Below the pieces are notes generated by a model that saw only the letters and a program-made list of their open reading frames with translations, did no database searches and was not told the origin of the DNA. This document shows positions 47,335-57,668 of a DNA stretch of 64,000 nt, piece by piece. Both the position numbers and the translations under genes were made by a program. Within the stretch, counting starts at the first letter, position 1. Every line of letters begins with the position of its first letter. This DNA comes from Candidatus Ruthia sp. Cpac_8_S14 (GTDB lineage Bacteria; Pseudomonadota; Gammaproteobacteria; PS1; Pseudothioglobaceae). The stretch is from contig CP072533.1 in assembly GCA_021730205.1 (NCBI GenBank), positions 186,001 through 250,000 of the forward strand, in the 5' to 3' direction.

Positions 47335-48426
47335 TTATAGTCTGCACTCAATAATTGCACCACCAAGACAAGTTTCATAATCATAAAAAACAATAGATTG
47401 CCCTGGGGTAATTGCACGTTGAGGTTGCTTAAAAACAACCTTTAATTGCTTGTTATCATGTTGGCTAATCATACAAGATTGTGATTGTTGGCGGTAGCGT
47501 ATTTTAGCGCTACACGTCAGTGGTAATGTTGGCAGTGTGTTAATCCAATGGGGACTGGAAGCATTTAAGGTTTGGTGATATAACAACGCATGGTCACCTT
47601 GCACAACCATCAGTTCATTACGCTCAATACACTTATTTGCCACAAACCAAGGTTCACCTGAGTTGCCAAAACCACCACCAATTTCTAAACCTCTACGTTG
47701 GCCCATTGTATAAAAAGCTAAACCTTGATGGTGTTTGATAAACTGTCCTTGTTCATCCACAATATCACCTTGTTGTTTTGGTAGATAGGTCGCTAAGAAC
47801 TCAGAAAAATTGCGCTCACCAATAAAACAAATACCTGTTGAGTCTTTCTTGTCAGCAGTGATAAGGCCATTTTTTGTGGCAATGTTGCGTACATCAATTT
47901 TATTAATTTCACCTAAGGGAAAAAGGCTTTTTGAGAGTTGATACTGGTTTAAGAGATGCAAAAAATAACTTTGATCTTTGCTATTATCCAAACCCGTTTT
48001 GAGTTGATAAGTGCCATTTTTTTCAGCAATACGAGCATAATGCCCCGTGGCAATTTTATCTGCACCTAATGATAGCGCATGTTCTAAAAATGTTCTAAAT
48101 TTGATTTTTTGATTGCATAAAACATCAGGATTGGACGTACGACCTTTTTTATACTCTTTGAGAAAATGGGCAAACACATCATCCCAATAGTCTGCTGAAA
48201 AGTTAACAGTGTGCAATTTTACGTCAAGTTTATCAGCAACTTTTTGTGTATCAGATAAGTCTTGTTCGGCGCTACAATGCTCGCCTTTATCATCTTCTTC
48301 CCAATTTTTCATAAACAACGCTTCAACCTGATAGCCTTGTTTAAGTAATAATAGTGTGGCTACTGAGGAATCAACCCCGCCTGATAGGCCAACTATAATT
48401 TTAGTATTTTTATTCAAGTTTTTCAT
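47335..48426 (-). CDS. mnmA: tRNA-specific 2-thiouridylase MnmA
   Basis: MnmA thiolates U34 of tRNAs for Lys, Glu and Gln using sulfur relayed from IscS/TusE. The 363-residue product has the PP-loop GLSGGVDSSVAT, the first catalytic cysteine in NPDVLCNQKIKF and the second in STGICFIGER, and the C-terminal barrel domains. Its 5' end overlaps the last codons of the phoH remnant by 17 bp. Confidence 0.97.
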   Translation of the reverse strand: MKNLNKNTKIIVGLSGGVDSSVATLLLLKQGYQVEALFMKNWEEDDKGEHCSAEQDLSDTQKVADKLDVKLHTVNFSADYWDDVFAHFLKEYKKGRTSNPDVLCNQKIKFRTFLEHALSLGADKIATGHYARIAEKNGTYQLKTGLDNSKDQSYFLHLLNQYQLSKSLFPLGEINKIDVRNIATKNGLITADKKDSTGICFIGERNFSEFLATYLPKQQGDIVDEQGQFIKHHQGLAFYTMGQRRGLEIGGGFGNSGEPWFVANKCIERNELMVVQGDHALLYHQTLNASSPHWINTLPTLPLTCSAKIRYRQQSQSCMISQHDNKQLKVVFKQPQRAITPGQSIVFYDYETCLGGAIIECRL

Positions 48427-49315
48427 ACGCTAAAATAATATGTTGTACTAATCTATGCCTGACAATATCTTTTGATTCAAAATAACAAAATGAAATTTTA
48501 TACTCATCTTTTAGAACTTTTATTGCGTGTAACAAATCTGACTAGTTAGGCTTATGTAAATCAATTTAAGTTACATCACCAGTAATGACCATTTTTGAGC
48601 AAAACACCAATCGGGTTAAAAACATTGTGGTGTTTTGCACCTCATCTAAAATAATAAACGCTTCATTCAAAGTTCTGCCTCGCATAAACGCTAATGGCGC
48701 GACTTCAATCACGTTTTTATCTAGTAATTTAGTGACTTTTTCAAAGCCCATCACTTCATATAGTGCATCATAAATAGGTCGTAAATAAGGATCAACTTTT
48801 TCATTCATATCGCCAGGCCACAACCCCAATTTTTCCCTCGCTTCAACTACAGGATGTACTAAACTAGTCGATGCACATCAGACCTTTCTAACGCTTCAAC
48901 GACACCTACTACTACAAGATAGGTCTTGCCAGTGCCTGCAGGACTAATACCAAAAGTACAGTCTTTATCTTTAAATGGTATTCAGATAGTTTTGCTGGTT
49001 TTTACTACGCACATGAATCAATTTACGCTTGATTTTAATATGAACAATCTTATCTGGCAAGTCATTATGTGTATGGGTTTTAATGGCTATTTCTACTTCG
49101 TGCATCCCAATGGTATTATCTTTTGATAAATACACCAAATTTTGCAACACACGAGTAGCTATATGTTGGTTATCTTCCGTAATACTAAAGCTCCCGCCTT
49201 TGGTTGCTAATATTAACATCTAAACTGTTTGCAATGGTATCTAAGTGCTGATCGCGAAGGAGCCACAAATATTGGCTAATTGTTTTGTGTTGTTAATTTC
49301 AAAAGTGAGATTCAT
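48410..49315 (-). pseudogene. phoH (ybeZ) pseudogene
   Basis: Fragments along the minus strand match PhoH-type ATPases in order: LTFEINNTKQLANICGSF just after an ATG at 49315; AGTGKTYLVVVG (Walker A) near 48930; the open frame 48566-48829 with [40 protein letters not shown] (Walker B) and [10 protein letters not shown]; and the C-terminal SDLLHAIKVLKDEYKISFCY, stopping with TAA at 48410-48412. Frameshifts and stops interrupt it several times, and a few codons inside the Walker B to sensor region are altered. ybeY, its usual neighbour, is not seen. Confidence 0.9.
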
Positions 49316-49444
49316 AATGTATATTTTATCATTCAAAACCATCATCTTTGTAGATGTATAGATGGACATTAATTAAATAGAAAGCTTTGCATAATTAAAA
49401 ACATATTTAATTTTTTATTAAATTGCAGTGTAGAATGAAACGTG

Positions 49445-49837
49445 ATGATTAATACTAATGAAAATAGAGCGTGTACTATCTATGTGCTAATATTAGCTGC
49501 ACTGTTTCAATTATTCTCTCCAACAATTTTTGCCTTAACTGCTGATTTTAAACAAAGTGGCAAGTTTTTCACAATTTGTACGATGCAGAGCTATAAGCAA
49601 GTTTGGATTAATTCGGATGATGAGCAGCAGGATACAAATTCTGTTGACTTAAGTTGTCCGTATTGTTTATTAAATATTAGCGTGTTGGACATTATAGATA
49701 CCAATGTTAAATATTATTTTAATTTTTTAGATGAATATGTATATAGTTCTATAGTCATTCAAAGCAATGTTCAGTCAAAAACACTGTTAAAGTTTCTGGC
49801 TATTCGTGCCCCGCCTTATTTTAAGTTAATGTCATAA
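49445..49837 (+). CDS. DUF2946-like small envelope protein
   Basis: The 130-residue product has an N-terminal hydrophobic segment (about residues 10-30, signal peptide or anchor), a CPYCLL dithiol motif near residue 76, and a C-terminal IRAPP sequence. These are features of DUF2946 proteins, which often sit with copper-handling genes. It lies directly before a PCu(A)C chaperone and SCO gene, so a role in copper or cytochrome-oxidase assembly is likely by context only. GTG at 49442 is an alternative start one codon upstream. Confidence 0.7.
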   Translation: MINTNENRACTIYVLILAALFQLFSPTIFALTADFKQSGKFFTICTMQSYKQVWINSDDEQQDTNSVDLSCPYCLLNISVLDIIDTNVKYYFNFLDEYVYSSIVIQSNVQSKTLLKFLAIRAPPYFKLMS

Positions 49838-49955
49838 TAAAATTTTTGCATTTTGTGTCTTAATAAACAAAAGTGTGAAGATTTTGTTATTCTGTTTCTA
49901 ATTTGAAAACAGAATAATAGCGACAGCTTTAATTCTTAAGAAAAGGAAGAAAATC

Positions 49956-50453
49956 ATGTTTAATAAAACAAAGAAATTTATGTTAGCATTTATTACGCTA
50001 ACAATTTTGAATGTATCCACTGCAATGGAGCATCATCACACGAACTGTATCACAACTGAAATTGTGATAAACGATCCATGGGTGCGTTTATCACCGCCTA
50101 ACGCGCCAGCATTAGGTTTTTTTATGAAAATTAATAACAACACTGATCATGATATTAAATTGCTTTCTGTCAATGCTAGCGGCTATAAACGTATTGAATT
50201 GCACAGAACTGTGGCGCAAGGCGATATGATGAAAATGGTTAAACAGGAATTTATGCCAATTCCAACTAAAGGCAAGCTACATTTAAAACCAGGTAGCTGG
50301 CATATTATGTTGATTGGCCCTAAGTCAGTGCTACGTAAGGGCGACACAGTAGTGATTGACTTGGTTTTTGACAATGGCTTAACAAAAACCGTGCATGCTC
50401 AAGTTAGAAAAGGAAAGGAAATGACAGGCAATTACCATCGTATGATGCATTAG
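49956..50453 (+). CDS. PCu(A)C periplasmic copper chaperone
   Basis: The 165-residue product has a signal peptide (ending near STA), then a PCu(A)C (DUF461) domain. The metal-binding pattern is visible: a histidine in KRIELHRTV, methionines in GDMMKMV, and WHIMLIGPK. Family members deliver Cu(I) to the CuA or CuB site of cytochrome oxidase together with SCO proteins. Good ribosome-binding site (AAAGGAAG). Histidine-rich ends (MEHHHTNC and NYHRMMH) may add copper ligands. Confidence 0.92.
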   Translation: MFNKTKKFMLAFITLTILNVSTAMEHHHTNCITTEIVINDPWVRLSPPNAPALGFFMKINNNTDHDIKLLSVNASGYKRIELHRTVAQGDMMKMVKQEFMPIPTKGKLHLKPGSWHIMLIGPKSVLRKGDTVVIDLVFDNGLTKTVHAQVRKGKEMTGNYHRMMH

Positions 50454-50643
50454 TAAAAACATTTAAATAAGACTTTTGCGTACTTTAGTAAAGGTCTAAA
50501 AATAACACAGCAAGCTGATTTTATTGATGACGTGAAAACGGGAAATCTAGAACCTATTTCAGGGCTATTGTTTAATTTTGATAGTTAAAACCCTTTCTTG
50601 ATAATTACGCCAGCAAAGTCAAAATCTTACATATTAAGGAAAT
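50454..50643 (+). other. Intergenic stretch with a possible small remnant
   Basis: A short frame near 50500-50588 encodes ITQQADFIDDVKTGNLEPIS and GLLFNFDS before a stop, without a start codon. I do not recognise it. No terminator is obvious, so the chaperone and SCO genes may be co-transcribed. Confidence 0.3.
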
Positions 50644-51354
50644 ATGATGAGTAATCAACATATATTTAGTCTTATGAATAATAAATTACTTAGTGGTATT
50701 GGTGTGGTTGCACTGATCATTGCGACATTTTATTTTATCAGTCCTAATAAAAATTACAAAGACTTAGCAAAACAGCTTAAAGTCTCTTACCTTCTTCACA
50801 ATCCTGATAAGGAATTGCCTTTTTTTTCGCTGGTTGACCATAACAACAATAAATTCGATAACAATAACTTTAAAGGAAAATGGACGTTGTTATCTTTTAT
50901 TTATACACATTGTCCAGACGTATGCCCCACTGGGTTAATGAATATGTCAATACTCAAATCCACTTTGATTAAAAGAGATATAAATATTGTACCAAACCTT
51001 GTTACTATTACCTTTGACCCAGTTAGAGACACGCCGAGCGTGTTAAAAACTTATGTGACTTATTTTGATAAAGACTTTTTAGGTGTATCTGGTGAGCAAA
51101 TACAAATTAATCAGCTTATCAAACCCTTTGGTGCGTATTATGAACGAGTGGTTTATGCAAAAAATGGCAAGCCAGCAGTGCTTAAAAATGATGAGCCATT
51201 GCCAAAAGGTGTTCTAGAATTTGGCTACTTGATTAATCATACCGCTTGGATTTATCTACTCAACCCAGATGGACAAATTTTTGCGGGCTTTCCTCCTCCG
51301 CATAACCCGATTAAAATGGCAGATGACATTGAACTGCTTATCAAAAATTATTGA
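50644..51354 (+). CDS. SCO1/SenC-family cytochrome-oxidase assembly protein
   Basis: The 236-residue product has one N-terminal membrane anchor (about residues 17-36) and a thioredoxin-like domain with the copper-binding CPDVCP motif (in YTHCPDVCPTG) and the distal histidine in GYLINHTAWIYLL. SCO proteins metallate or reduce the CuA site of cytochrome c oxidase. An insertion with lysines (KNGKPAVLKNDEPLPKG) lies before the histidine. Follows the copper chaperone gene; a second ATG lies one codon downstream. Confidence 0.93.
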   Translation: MMSNQHIFSLMNNKLLSGIGVVALIIATFYFISPNKNYKDLAKQLKVSYLLHNPDKELPFFSLVDHNNNKFDNNNFKGKWTLLSFIYTHCPDVCPTGLMNMSILKSTLIKRDINIVPNLVTITFDPVRDTPSVLKTYVTYFDKDFLGVSGEQIQINQLIKPFGAYYERVVYAKNGKPAVLKNDEPLPKGVLEFGYLINHTAWIYLLNPDGQIFAGFPPPHNPIKMADDIELLIKNY

Positions 51355-51783
51355 AAAATAAAGTTTTTAGCATTAGTTTACTGCTATTAACCCTGGTAAT
51401 TTTTACTGGTTACGTTTATCAATGAATTAGTACAAAATCCTATCGCTCATGTGATTAAAGCTGAGCATTGTCAAATTGAAAGGTTATTACGTCGAGTGGC
51501 AATTGGGCGAAGAATAAATATTAGCACTTAATATATCGCCAGGAGGTATTCTAGAAGCCAGGCCATTTGTTATTGATGTTTATATAGAGGATGTAGATGA
51601 GGTACTGGTTAATTTTGAAGAGATTGAAATTAATTATCATTTACCATCCTATCACTTACAAAAGCAAGAGGGCTTCTCACCTTGTGTTCGCTTAGTAAAA
51701 TGTATTGGATTGCTAATGTAGCAGTGGTTACAAGGAAAGAAACTTGAGAAGTTTTATTTCCTTTTGAAATCAGTCGAAATCTA
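51351..51783 (+). pseudogene. Decayed membrane-anchored gene after SCO
   Basis: A TTG overlapping the SCO stop opens a hydrophobic start (VFSISLLLLTLVIFTGYVYQ) and ends at TGA. Later frames give ISPGGILEARPFVIDVYIED, VLVNFEEIEINYHLPSYHLQ and WIANVAVVTRKE, then FPFEISRN. The pattern of one membrane anchor and a beta-rich domain ending in a M/Y-W-x-A-x-V-x-V strand suggests a FixH-like or other oxidase-associated protein, but the family is not certain. Several stops and shifts; clearly not functional. Confidence 0.6.
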
Positions 51784-53103
51784 GGTGAACAAATCACCCA
51801 TTAAAGAATTACCACGACCTTGGGTAATTTTTATATTGACAATTTGACCAATCAGGGACTTGTCACCTTTGAAGTGCATATTACGCATATTTTCTGTACG
51901 TCCAAATAAGTGATCTCCTTTTTTGGCTACATTTTCTACCAGTACTTTTTGCACACTACCAACCATTAATTTAGAGATGGTTTCAGTATTTTTGTCTATT
52001 GCTTTTTGTATTAAGGTTAGGCGTTGTTTTTTAACATCCATATCAACATCATCAGGATAACTTGAAGCGGGTGTTCCAGGGCGAGCAGAATAGATAAAAC
52101 TAAATGATTTATCAAAACCAATGTCATCAATCAGTGTCATGGTGTCAAGAAAATCTTGCTCATTTTCACCCGGGAAACCGATAATAAAATCACTTGATAT
52201 AGAGATATTTGGGCGAATTTTACGTAATTTTCTAATTTTTGATTTGTATTCAATGATCGTCGTATGTCCGCGTTTCATCAGTCTGAGAATTTTGTCAGAA
52301 CCGCTTTGAATGGGCAAGTGTAAGTGCGAAACCAATTCTGGTACCTCCATGTAAGCCTCAATTAAACTGTCGTTAAATTGGGCTGGGTGTGAGGTGGTAT
52401 AGCGAATGCGTTTAATACCATCAATTTGAGCTACAATGTTAATTAATAGTGCCAAATCAGCAATCTCCCTATCATCCATCAAACCTTGATAGGCATTGAC
52501 ATTTTGTCCAAGTAAGTTAACCTCCCTAACACCTTGGTTGGCTAAAATTTTAACTTCATTGATGACATCATTAAATGGGCGTGATACTTCTTCACCACGC
52601 GTATAAGGCACAACACAAAATGTACAATATTTGCTACAACCTTCCATAATTGAGACAAAAGCGGTAACGGCGTTGGTTTTTGGCTTTGGTAGATAATCAA
52701 ATTTTTCAATTTCTGGAAATGAAATATCAATACTGGTTTGCTTCTTATTGAGTGTATCATTGAGCATATTTGGCAATCTATGTAAAGTTTGTGGACCAAA
52801 AATGATATCCACATAAGGAGCTCGTTTGAGAATTAACTCACCTTCTTGTGAGGCAACACAGCCACCTACGCCAATGATTAAATTAGGATCTTTGTCTTTT
52901 AATTTGAACCAACGACCGAGTTGATGGAATAGTTTTTCTTGGGCTTTTTTACGAATTGAGCAAGTGTTAAGTAACAGTACATCAGCACTAGTTGCATCAT
53001 CAGTTAGCACTAAACCATGGGAGTGTTTAAGCACATCGGCCATTTTATTAGAATCGTATTCATTCATCTGGCATCCAAAAGTGCGAATGTATAATTTTTG
53101 CAT
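51781..53103 (-). CDS. miaB: tRNA-2-methylthio-N6-dimethylallyladenosine synthase MiaB
   Basis: MiaB methylthiolates i6A37 in tRNAs reading codons that begin with U. The 440-residue product has the N-terminal cluster cysteines ([36 protein letters not shown]), the radical-SAM motif [15 protein letters not shown], and a C-terminal TRAM domain. Full length. In many relatives miaB is followed by phoH-ybeY; here the phoH remnant lies about 2.5 kb away beyond the copper genes. Confidence 0.97.
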   Translation of the reverse strand: MQKLYIRTFGCQMNEYDSNKMADVLKHSHGLVLTDDATSADVLLLNTCSIRKKAQEKLFHQLGRWFKLKDKDPNLIIGVGGCVASQEGELILKRAPYVDIIFGPQTLHRLPNMLNDTLNKKQTSIDISFPEIEKFDYLPKPKTNAVTAFVSIMEGCSKYCTFCVVPYTRGEEVSRPFNDVINEVKILANQGVREVNLLGQNVNAYQGLMDDREIADLALLINIVAQIDGIKRIRYTTSHPAQFNDSLIEAYMEVPELVSHLHLPIQSGSDKILRLMKRGHTTIIEYKSKIRKLRKIRPNISISSDFIIGFPGENEQDFLDTMTLIDDIGFDKSFSFIYSARPGTPASSYPDDVDMDVKKQRLTLIQKAIDKNTETISKLMVGSVQKVLVENVAKKGDHLFGRTENMRNMHFKGDKSLIGQIVNIKITQGRGNSLMGDLFT

Positions 53104-53109
53104 AAATTT

Positions 53110-54135
53110 TTATTTCTGAATATACAAGGTTTGGGTGGGATAGGCAATCTCAGCTTTATGTTTGGTAATAATTTGTGCAATGCTTAATAGAATTTTTTCT
53201 TTTACTTTTTGATAGGTGGTTTTATTAACGGTATTGGTAAAGGCATACACATTGAAATCGAGCGAGGAGGCATTAAAATGATTAAAATAAACCCTTAGTG
53301 ATTGAGAATGGTCAATGTCTACATGGTTTTTGAGTATTTGTTCTATTTCGCTCATAATAATAGGAAGTTGTTCAATATCATCATAGCGAATGCCAATCAC
53401 TTCTTTGATACGACGATTGGTCATACGTGATGGGTTTTCAATGGGAATGGTGGTAAAAATTAAATTGGGGATATAAACAGGATTTTTGCTAAAAGTGCGG
53501 ATGCGTGTCATACGCCAGCCAATTTTTTCAACCGTGCCTTCAAATTTATCAGAGCGAATCCAATCGCCTGTTGAAAAAGGCTTGTCCATTTGAATCATTA
53601 ATCCACCAAAAATATTTGACAACATGTCTTTAGCAGCAAAACCCATTACAATACCGCCAACACCACCAAACGTAAGCAAGCCAGAAACTGAAAAGCCTAA
53701 GTATTGTGCTACACTTAAGGCAATGGCAATGATAATTAAAATTTTAGCCAATCTTGAAAATAATCTGATTGAGTCATTATCAATTTGTGTACCTTTTTCA
53801 ATTAAGTAAACCTCAACGCCTGACACCATTCGAACAACACCCCAGGTAATGATAAAGATAGGCATGATATCAATATAGGTAATAACACTGATCAAGATTT
53901 TAACTTGGTCTTTAAATACACTAATTGATAAAAATACCAAACCAAACCAAATTAACACTTTAAGTGGCGATGATACTGCTTTGATTAAATAGTCATCTAA
54001 TTGGTTTTTCGTTTTTCTGGCATGTTTGGCAATGCTGTTTAAAATAAAGCCAAGTGTCATGTGCGCAGTGAATGCAATAATAAATAAAACACCAATGGAT
54101 TGATAGGGAGTTATGTTCTGTAAAAAGTCATTCAT
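53110..54135 (-). CDS. MscS-family mechanosensitive channel
   Basis: The 341-residue inner-membrane protein has about four membrane helices; the last carries the pore-lining pattern LLTFGGVGGIVMGFAAKDML and is followed by the MscS beta domain (NIFGGLMIQMDKPFSTGDWI) and a C-terminal alpha/beta region. Longer than E. coli MscS (286) because of extra N-terminal helices. It likely releases solutes on osmotic downshock. Six bp before miaB. Confidence 0.92.
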   Translation of the reverse strand: MNDFLQNITPYQSIGVLFIIAFTAHMTLGFILNSIAKHARKTKNQLDDYLIKAVSSPLKVLIWFGLVFLSISVFKDQVKILISVITYIDIMPIFIITWGVVRMVSGVEVYLIEKGTQIDNDSIRLFSRLAKILIIIAIALSVAQYLGFSVSGLLTFGGVGGIVMGFAAKDMLSNIFGGLMIQMDKPFSTGDWIRSDKFEGTVEKIGWRMTRIRTFSKNPVYIPNLIFTTIPIENPSRMTNRRIKEVIGIRYDDIEQLPIIMSEIEQILKNHVDIDHSQSLRVYFNHFNASSLDFNVYAFTNTVNKTTYQKVKEKILLSIAQIITKHKAEIAYPTQTLYIQK

Positions 54136-54164
54136 GAGTTTTATTTTAACTAACTTTTGGTTTG

Positions 54165-54689
54165 TTATTTCAGATACTTAAGCGGATTAATCGGTTGTTT
54201 AAACTTTTTCATTTCAAAGTAAAACGGCACTTTGCTAGTGATGGCAATTATTTGCCCTTCGACAACAGCATCACCATTTTTCACTATTAAGTCTTTATTT
54301 TGTGTGTATAAACTGTAAAAGCCAAATGGGTGGCGAATGGCAATCATTTTACCATGATTTTTCATTTTATTACCAACATATACCACTTCGCCATCACGAA
54401 TAGCGCGTACATTTTGCCCGGTTCTGGTGTCAAAAGTTAAGCCTAAGTGCTTGTTTTTTGTTGAGAAAGTATCTCTGATATTACCTTTAACTGGAATAGA
54501 CCATTTATTGGTTTTTCTATTTATCTTTCTAACAATTCTTTGTTTTGTTCTCTTAGTGTTAATCAACTTGTATTGACTAATATTTTGCGAGTTGATGGAT
54601 TTTTCGACAATAATAACTTCTTGTTGAGAAGAAAAACAACCTGTCATTAATAGCAAGATAAACCCAAGGGCTAAAAATTTAACTGGCAT
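54165..54689 (-). CDS. NlpD-like lipoprotein with degenerate LytM domain
   Basis: The 174-residue product has a lipoprotein signal with lipobox LMTGC and a C-terminal LytM-type fold (about 75-174): KWSIPVKGNIRDTFS and AIRDGEVVYVGNK match EnvC/NlpD proteins. Zinc ligands are missing: where active enzymes have H-x3-D there is HLGLTFD, and the H-x-H region reads PFYFE. It should therefore activate amidases rather than cut murein. The LysM repeat found in classical NlpD is absent. The start overlaps the yqaA-like gene by 11 bp. Confidence 0.85.
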   Translation of the reverse strand: MPVKFLALGFILLLMTGCFSSQQEVIIVEKSINSQNISQYKLINTKRTKQRIVRKINRKTNKWSIPVKGNIRDTFSTKNKHLGLTFDTRTGQNVRAIRDGEVVYVGNKMKNHGKMIAIRHPFGFYSLYTQNKDLIVKNGDAVVEGQIIAITSKVPFYFEMKKFKQPINPLKYLK

Positions 54690-55251
54690 ACCAAATACCT
54701 AGTGCAATAACCACAATTAGAACATAACCCAAACGGTCAATGTATTTTTGTAGCCACTGATCACATTGTTGACTATAAGCCTTGACTAGTAAGGCAACTA
54801 AGTAATATCTGGCTGCACGCGCAATGAGTGAGATAATAATAAATGGCAATAATGCCGTAGACATAGTGCCAGCAGTAATGGTGGCTAGTTTGTATGGAAT
54901 AGGACTAAATGCTGCAATGCCAACTACCCAGATGCCATAAGTATCAAAAAATATTTTAATGTTTGCGACTGATTCTGGCTTAATGAGTTCAAAACCCAAT
55001 AAAAATTGCAATAATACTTTGCCTAGAAAATACCCAGCCAAGCCACCAAACACTGAAAAAATAGTACAAATAAAAGCAAAATAATAGGCTTTGTCAGGAC
55101 GCTTGAGTACCATAGGTGCTAATATTACATCAGGTGGGGGATAAGGCAAAATGCTAGATTCTAAAAAACTAACCGCTGACAAATAATAAATGGCATATTT
55201 GCTTTCAGCCCAGTTAAGAATTCTTAAATAAATTTGGGAAAATATATCCAT
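54679..55251 (-). CDS. yqaA: YqaA-type DedA/SNARE-associated membrane protein
   Basis: The 190-residue protein has about five membrane segments and YqaA/DedA features: FLESSILPYPPPDVILAPMV, the GGLAGYFLGK loop, and AAFSPIPYKLATITAGTM. DedA-superfamily proteins act in membrane lipid or undecaprenyl-phosphate recycling; YqaA's own role is not settled. Lies 1 bp after glyQ's stop and overlaps the NlpD-like gene, so glyQ-yqaA-nlpD form one transcript. Confidence 0.92.
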   Translation of the reverse strand: MDIFSQIYLRILNWAESKYAIYYLSAVSFLESSILPYPPPDVILAPMVLKRPDKAYYFAFICTIFSVFGGLAGYFLGKVLLQFLLGFELIKPESVANIKIFFDTYGIWVVGIAAFSPIPYKLATITAGTMSTALLPFIIISLIARAARYYLVALLVKAYSQQCDQWLQKYIDRLGYVLIVVIALGIWYAS

Positions 55252-55252
55252 A

Positions 55253-56173
55253 TTATTTTTTATTTAACTGAGTTGCAGGTTGCCTAATTATTGGAAAGCC
55301 CAAAGCCTTGCGCGAATTATAGTAAGTTTGCGCTACTTTTTGGCTCATAGCACGCACTTTACGGATAAACCGTGCACGATCTGTCACACTAATAGCGTGG
55401 CGCGCATCAAGTAAATTAAATAAATGTGATGCTTTTATTACTTGTTCGTAGGCGGGGAAAGGTAAGGAAGCCTCAATTAGTTTTTCATGCATGGCCTCTG
55501 CTTCATCAAATTGCCTAAATAGTACCTCGGTATTGGCAATTTTAAAGTTATACTTTGATTGTTCAACTTCGTTTTGATGAAACACATCAAAATAACTAAC
55601 ACCTTCAACCCAAACCAAATCAAACACACTATCAAGGCCTTGTAAGTACATGGCTAAACGTTCTAGGCCGTAAGTAAGCTCACCTGATACAGGTTTGCAA
55701 GCCAAGCCACCCACTTGCTGAAAATAGGTAAATTGAGAAACCTCCATGCCATTTAACCAAACTTCCCAACCCAAGCCCCAAGCCCCTAAAGTTGGCGACT
55801 CCCAATTGTCTTCCACAAAGCGTATATCATGTTTGGTTAAATCAATACCAATTTCAGTTAAAGACTCTAAATACAAATCTTGAATGTCTATAGGTGAAGG
55901 TTTTAGCAATACTTGAAACTGATAATAGTATTGTAAACGATTTGGATTTTTGCCATAGCGACCATCGGTGGGGCGACGAGAAGGTTGCACATAAGCCGCC
56001 TTCCAAGGTTCGGGACCAATGGCCCTTAGAAACGTAGCGGGGTGAAAGGTACCAGCACCCATTTCCATATCAAAGGGCTGCAGTAAAGCACACCCTTTTG
56101 AGGCCCAAAAAGTTTGCAGTTTTAAGATTAAATTTTGGAATGAAGTGCAGGCATCCAAGTCTGAAATTGACAT
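55253..56173 (-). CDS. glyQ: Glycyl-tRNA synthetase alpha subunit
   Basis: GlyQ is the catalytic alpha subunit of the heterotetrameric glycyl-tRNA synthetase. The 306-residue product starts [20 protein letters not shown] and has [35 protein letters not shown] and [14 protein letters not shown], diagnostic. glyS, normally directly downstream, is not in the window; the next gene on this strand is yqaA. Confidence 0.97.
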   Translation of the reverse strand: MSISDLDACTSFQNLILKLQTFWASKGCALLQPFDMEMGAGTFHPATFLRAIGPEPWKAAYVQPSRRPTDGRYGKNPNRLQYYYQFQVLLKPSPIDIQDLYLESLTEIGIDLTKHDIRFVEDNWESPTLGAWGLGWEVWLNGMEVSQFTYFQQVGGLACKPVSGELTYGLERLAMYLQGLDSVFDLVWVEGVSYFDVFHQNEVEQSKYNFKIANTEVLFRQFDEAEAMHEKLIEASLPFPAYEQVIKASHLFNLLDARHAISVTDRARFIRKVRAMSQKVAQTYYNSRKALGFPIIRQPATQLNKK

Positions 56174-56265
56174 ATTAATTCAATTAAAAATAACAAAATT
56201 TTACCGCAAATTGTTATAAAAAAAGTCTTGTATCAGGGCGTTCTTTAAACATCTAATATCATTAC

Positions 56266-57636
56266 TTAATACTTATAACTCTCAGGCTTGAATGGGCCAT
56301 TTTTAGGGACGTTGATGTAGTCAGCTTGAGTAGTTGTCATAACCGTAAGTACTCCGCCAAAACCACTAACCATGCCTGAAGCCACTTCTTCATCTAGCTT
56401 TTTAGGTAGCACCTCAACATAAATATCACCACCTTTATCGGCAAATTTTGCATCAAATAAATGTATTTGTGCTAAGACTTGATTGGCAAATGAGCCATCC
56501 ATGATGCGACTTGGATGTCCTGTTGCATTACCTAAGTTAACCAAGCGACCTTCGGATAATAAAATCAAATAGTCATTTTTATTATTTGTTCTAAAGATAC
56601 GATGAACTTGAGGTTTAACCTCGTCCCAACACCAATTATCACGCATATATTGAGTATCAATTTCATTATCAAAATGCCCAATATTGCAAACTACTGAGCC
56701 TGATTTAAGAGTTTGTAGCATAGCATCGTCGCAAACATTAATATTACCTGTAGCGGTGACAATCAAATCAGTTGTGCTTAGTAAATCTTTATTAATACCA
56801 TCAACCGAACCTGTATTGATACCATTAATATAAGGAGAAACAATTTCAAAACCATCCATACAAGCTTGCATTGCACAGATTGGGTCAATTTCGCTAATTT
56901 TAATAATCATGCCTTCTTGGCGTAATGATTGTGCAGAGCCTTTGCCGACATCGCCATAGCCAATGACCAGTGCTTTCTTACCCGACATGAGCATATCAGT
57001 GCCACGCTTAATAGCGTCATTTAACGAGTGACGGCAACCGTATTTATTGTCGTTTTTTGATTTGGTGATTGAGTCGTTTACATTAATAGCAGGTACTTTA
57101 AGCGAGCCCTCTTCCATCATTTCTAATAAACGATGAACACCTGTTGTGGTTTCTTCAGAAATACCATGAATGTTAGCTAATATTTCTGGATATTTTTCGT
57201 GCAGCATTTGGGTTAAATCACCACCATCATCAAGCACCATGTTGGCCGCCCAAGGCTTACCATTTTTTAGAATAGTTTGTTCAATACACCATAAAAATTC
57301 CTCTTCAGTCTCGCCTTTCCAAGCAAAAGTTGGAATATTGGCTGCTACCATAGCGCTAGCGGCGTGGTCTTGAGTTGAAAAGATGTTACAGCTTGACCAA
57401 CGCACTTGTGCACCTAAATCGATTAATGTTTCCATTAAAACAGCAGTTTGAATGGTCATATGAATACAACCAAGGATTTTAGCATTCTTTAAAGGCTCTG
57501 TGCTTTGATATTTTTCCCGAAGTGTCATTAATGCTGGCATTTCTGCTTCTGCAAGTTCTATTTCTTTACGACCATAATTGGCTAGCGCCATATCAGCAAC
57601 TTTGTAATCTTGGTTATTTAAGGTTGGATTACTCAT
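56266..57636 (-). CDS. ahcY: S-adenosylhomocysteine hydrolase
   Basis: AhcY splits S-adenosylhomocysteine, the inhibitory by-product of methylation, into adenosine and homocysteine. The 456-residue product has the substrate domain ([17 protein letters not shown] and [13 protein letters not shown]), the NAD-binding [13 protein letters not shown], and the C-terminal KPESYKY. A SAH riboswitch lies directly upstream with its own promoter, so expression should rise with SAH. metK lies just upstream on the same strand, with 121 bp between. Confidence 0.97.
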   Translation of the reverse strand: MSNPTLNNQDYKVADMALANYGRKEIELAEAEMPALMTLREKYQSTEPLKNAKILGCIHMTIQTAVLMETLIDLGAQVRWSSCNIFSTQDHAASAMVAANIPTFAWKGETEEEFLWCIEQTILKNGKPWAANMVLDDGGDLTQMLHEKYPEILANIHGISEETTTGVHRLLEMMEEGSLKVPAINVNDSITKSKNDNKYGCRHSLNDAIKRGTDMLMSGKKALVIGYGDVGKGSAQSLRQEGMIIKISEIDPICAMQACMDGFEIVSPYINGINTGSVDGINKDLLSTTDLIVTATGNINVCDDAMLQTLKSGSVVCNIGHFDNEIDTQYMRDNWCWDEVKPQVHRIFRTNNKNDYLILLSEGRLVNLGNATGHPSRIMDGSFANQVLAQIHLFDAKFADKGGDIYVEVLPKKLDEEVASGMVSGFGGVLTVMTTTQADYINVPKNGPFKPESYKY

Positions 57637-57668
57637 TTTTTTGTTTTCCTAGAAAGGGTTTAAAAAAA

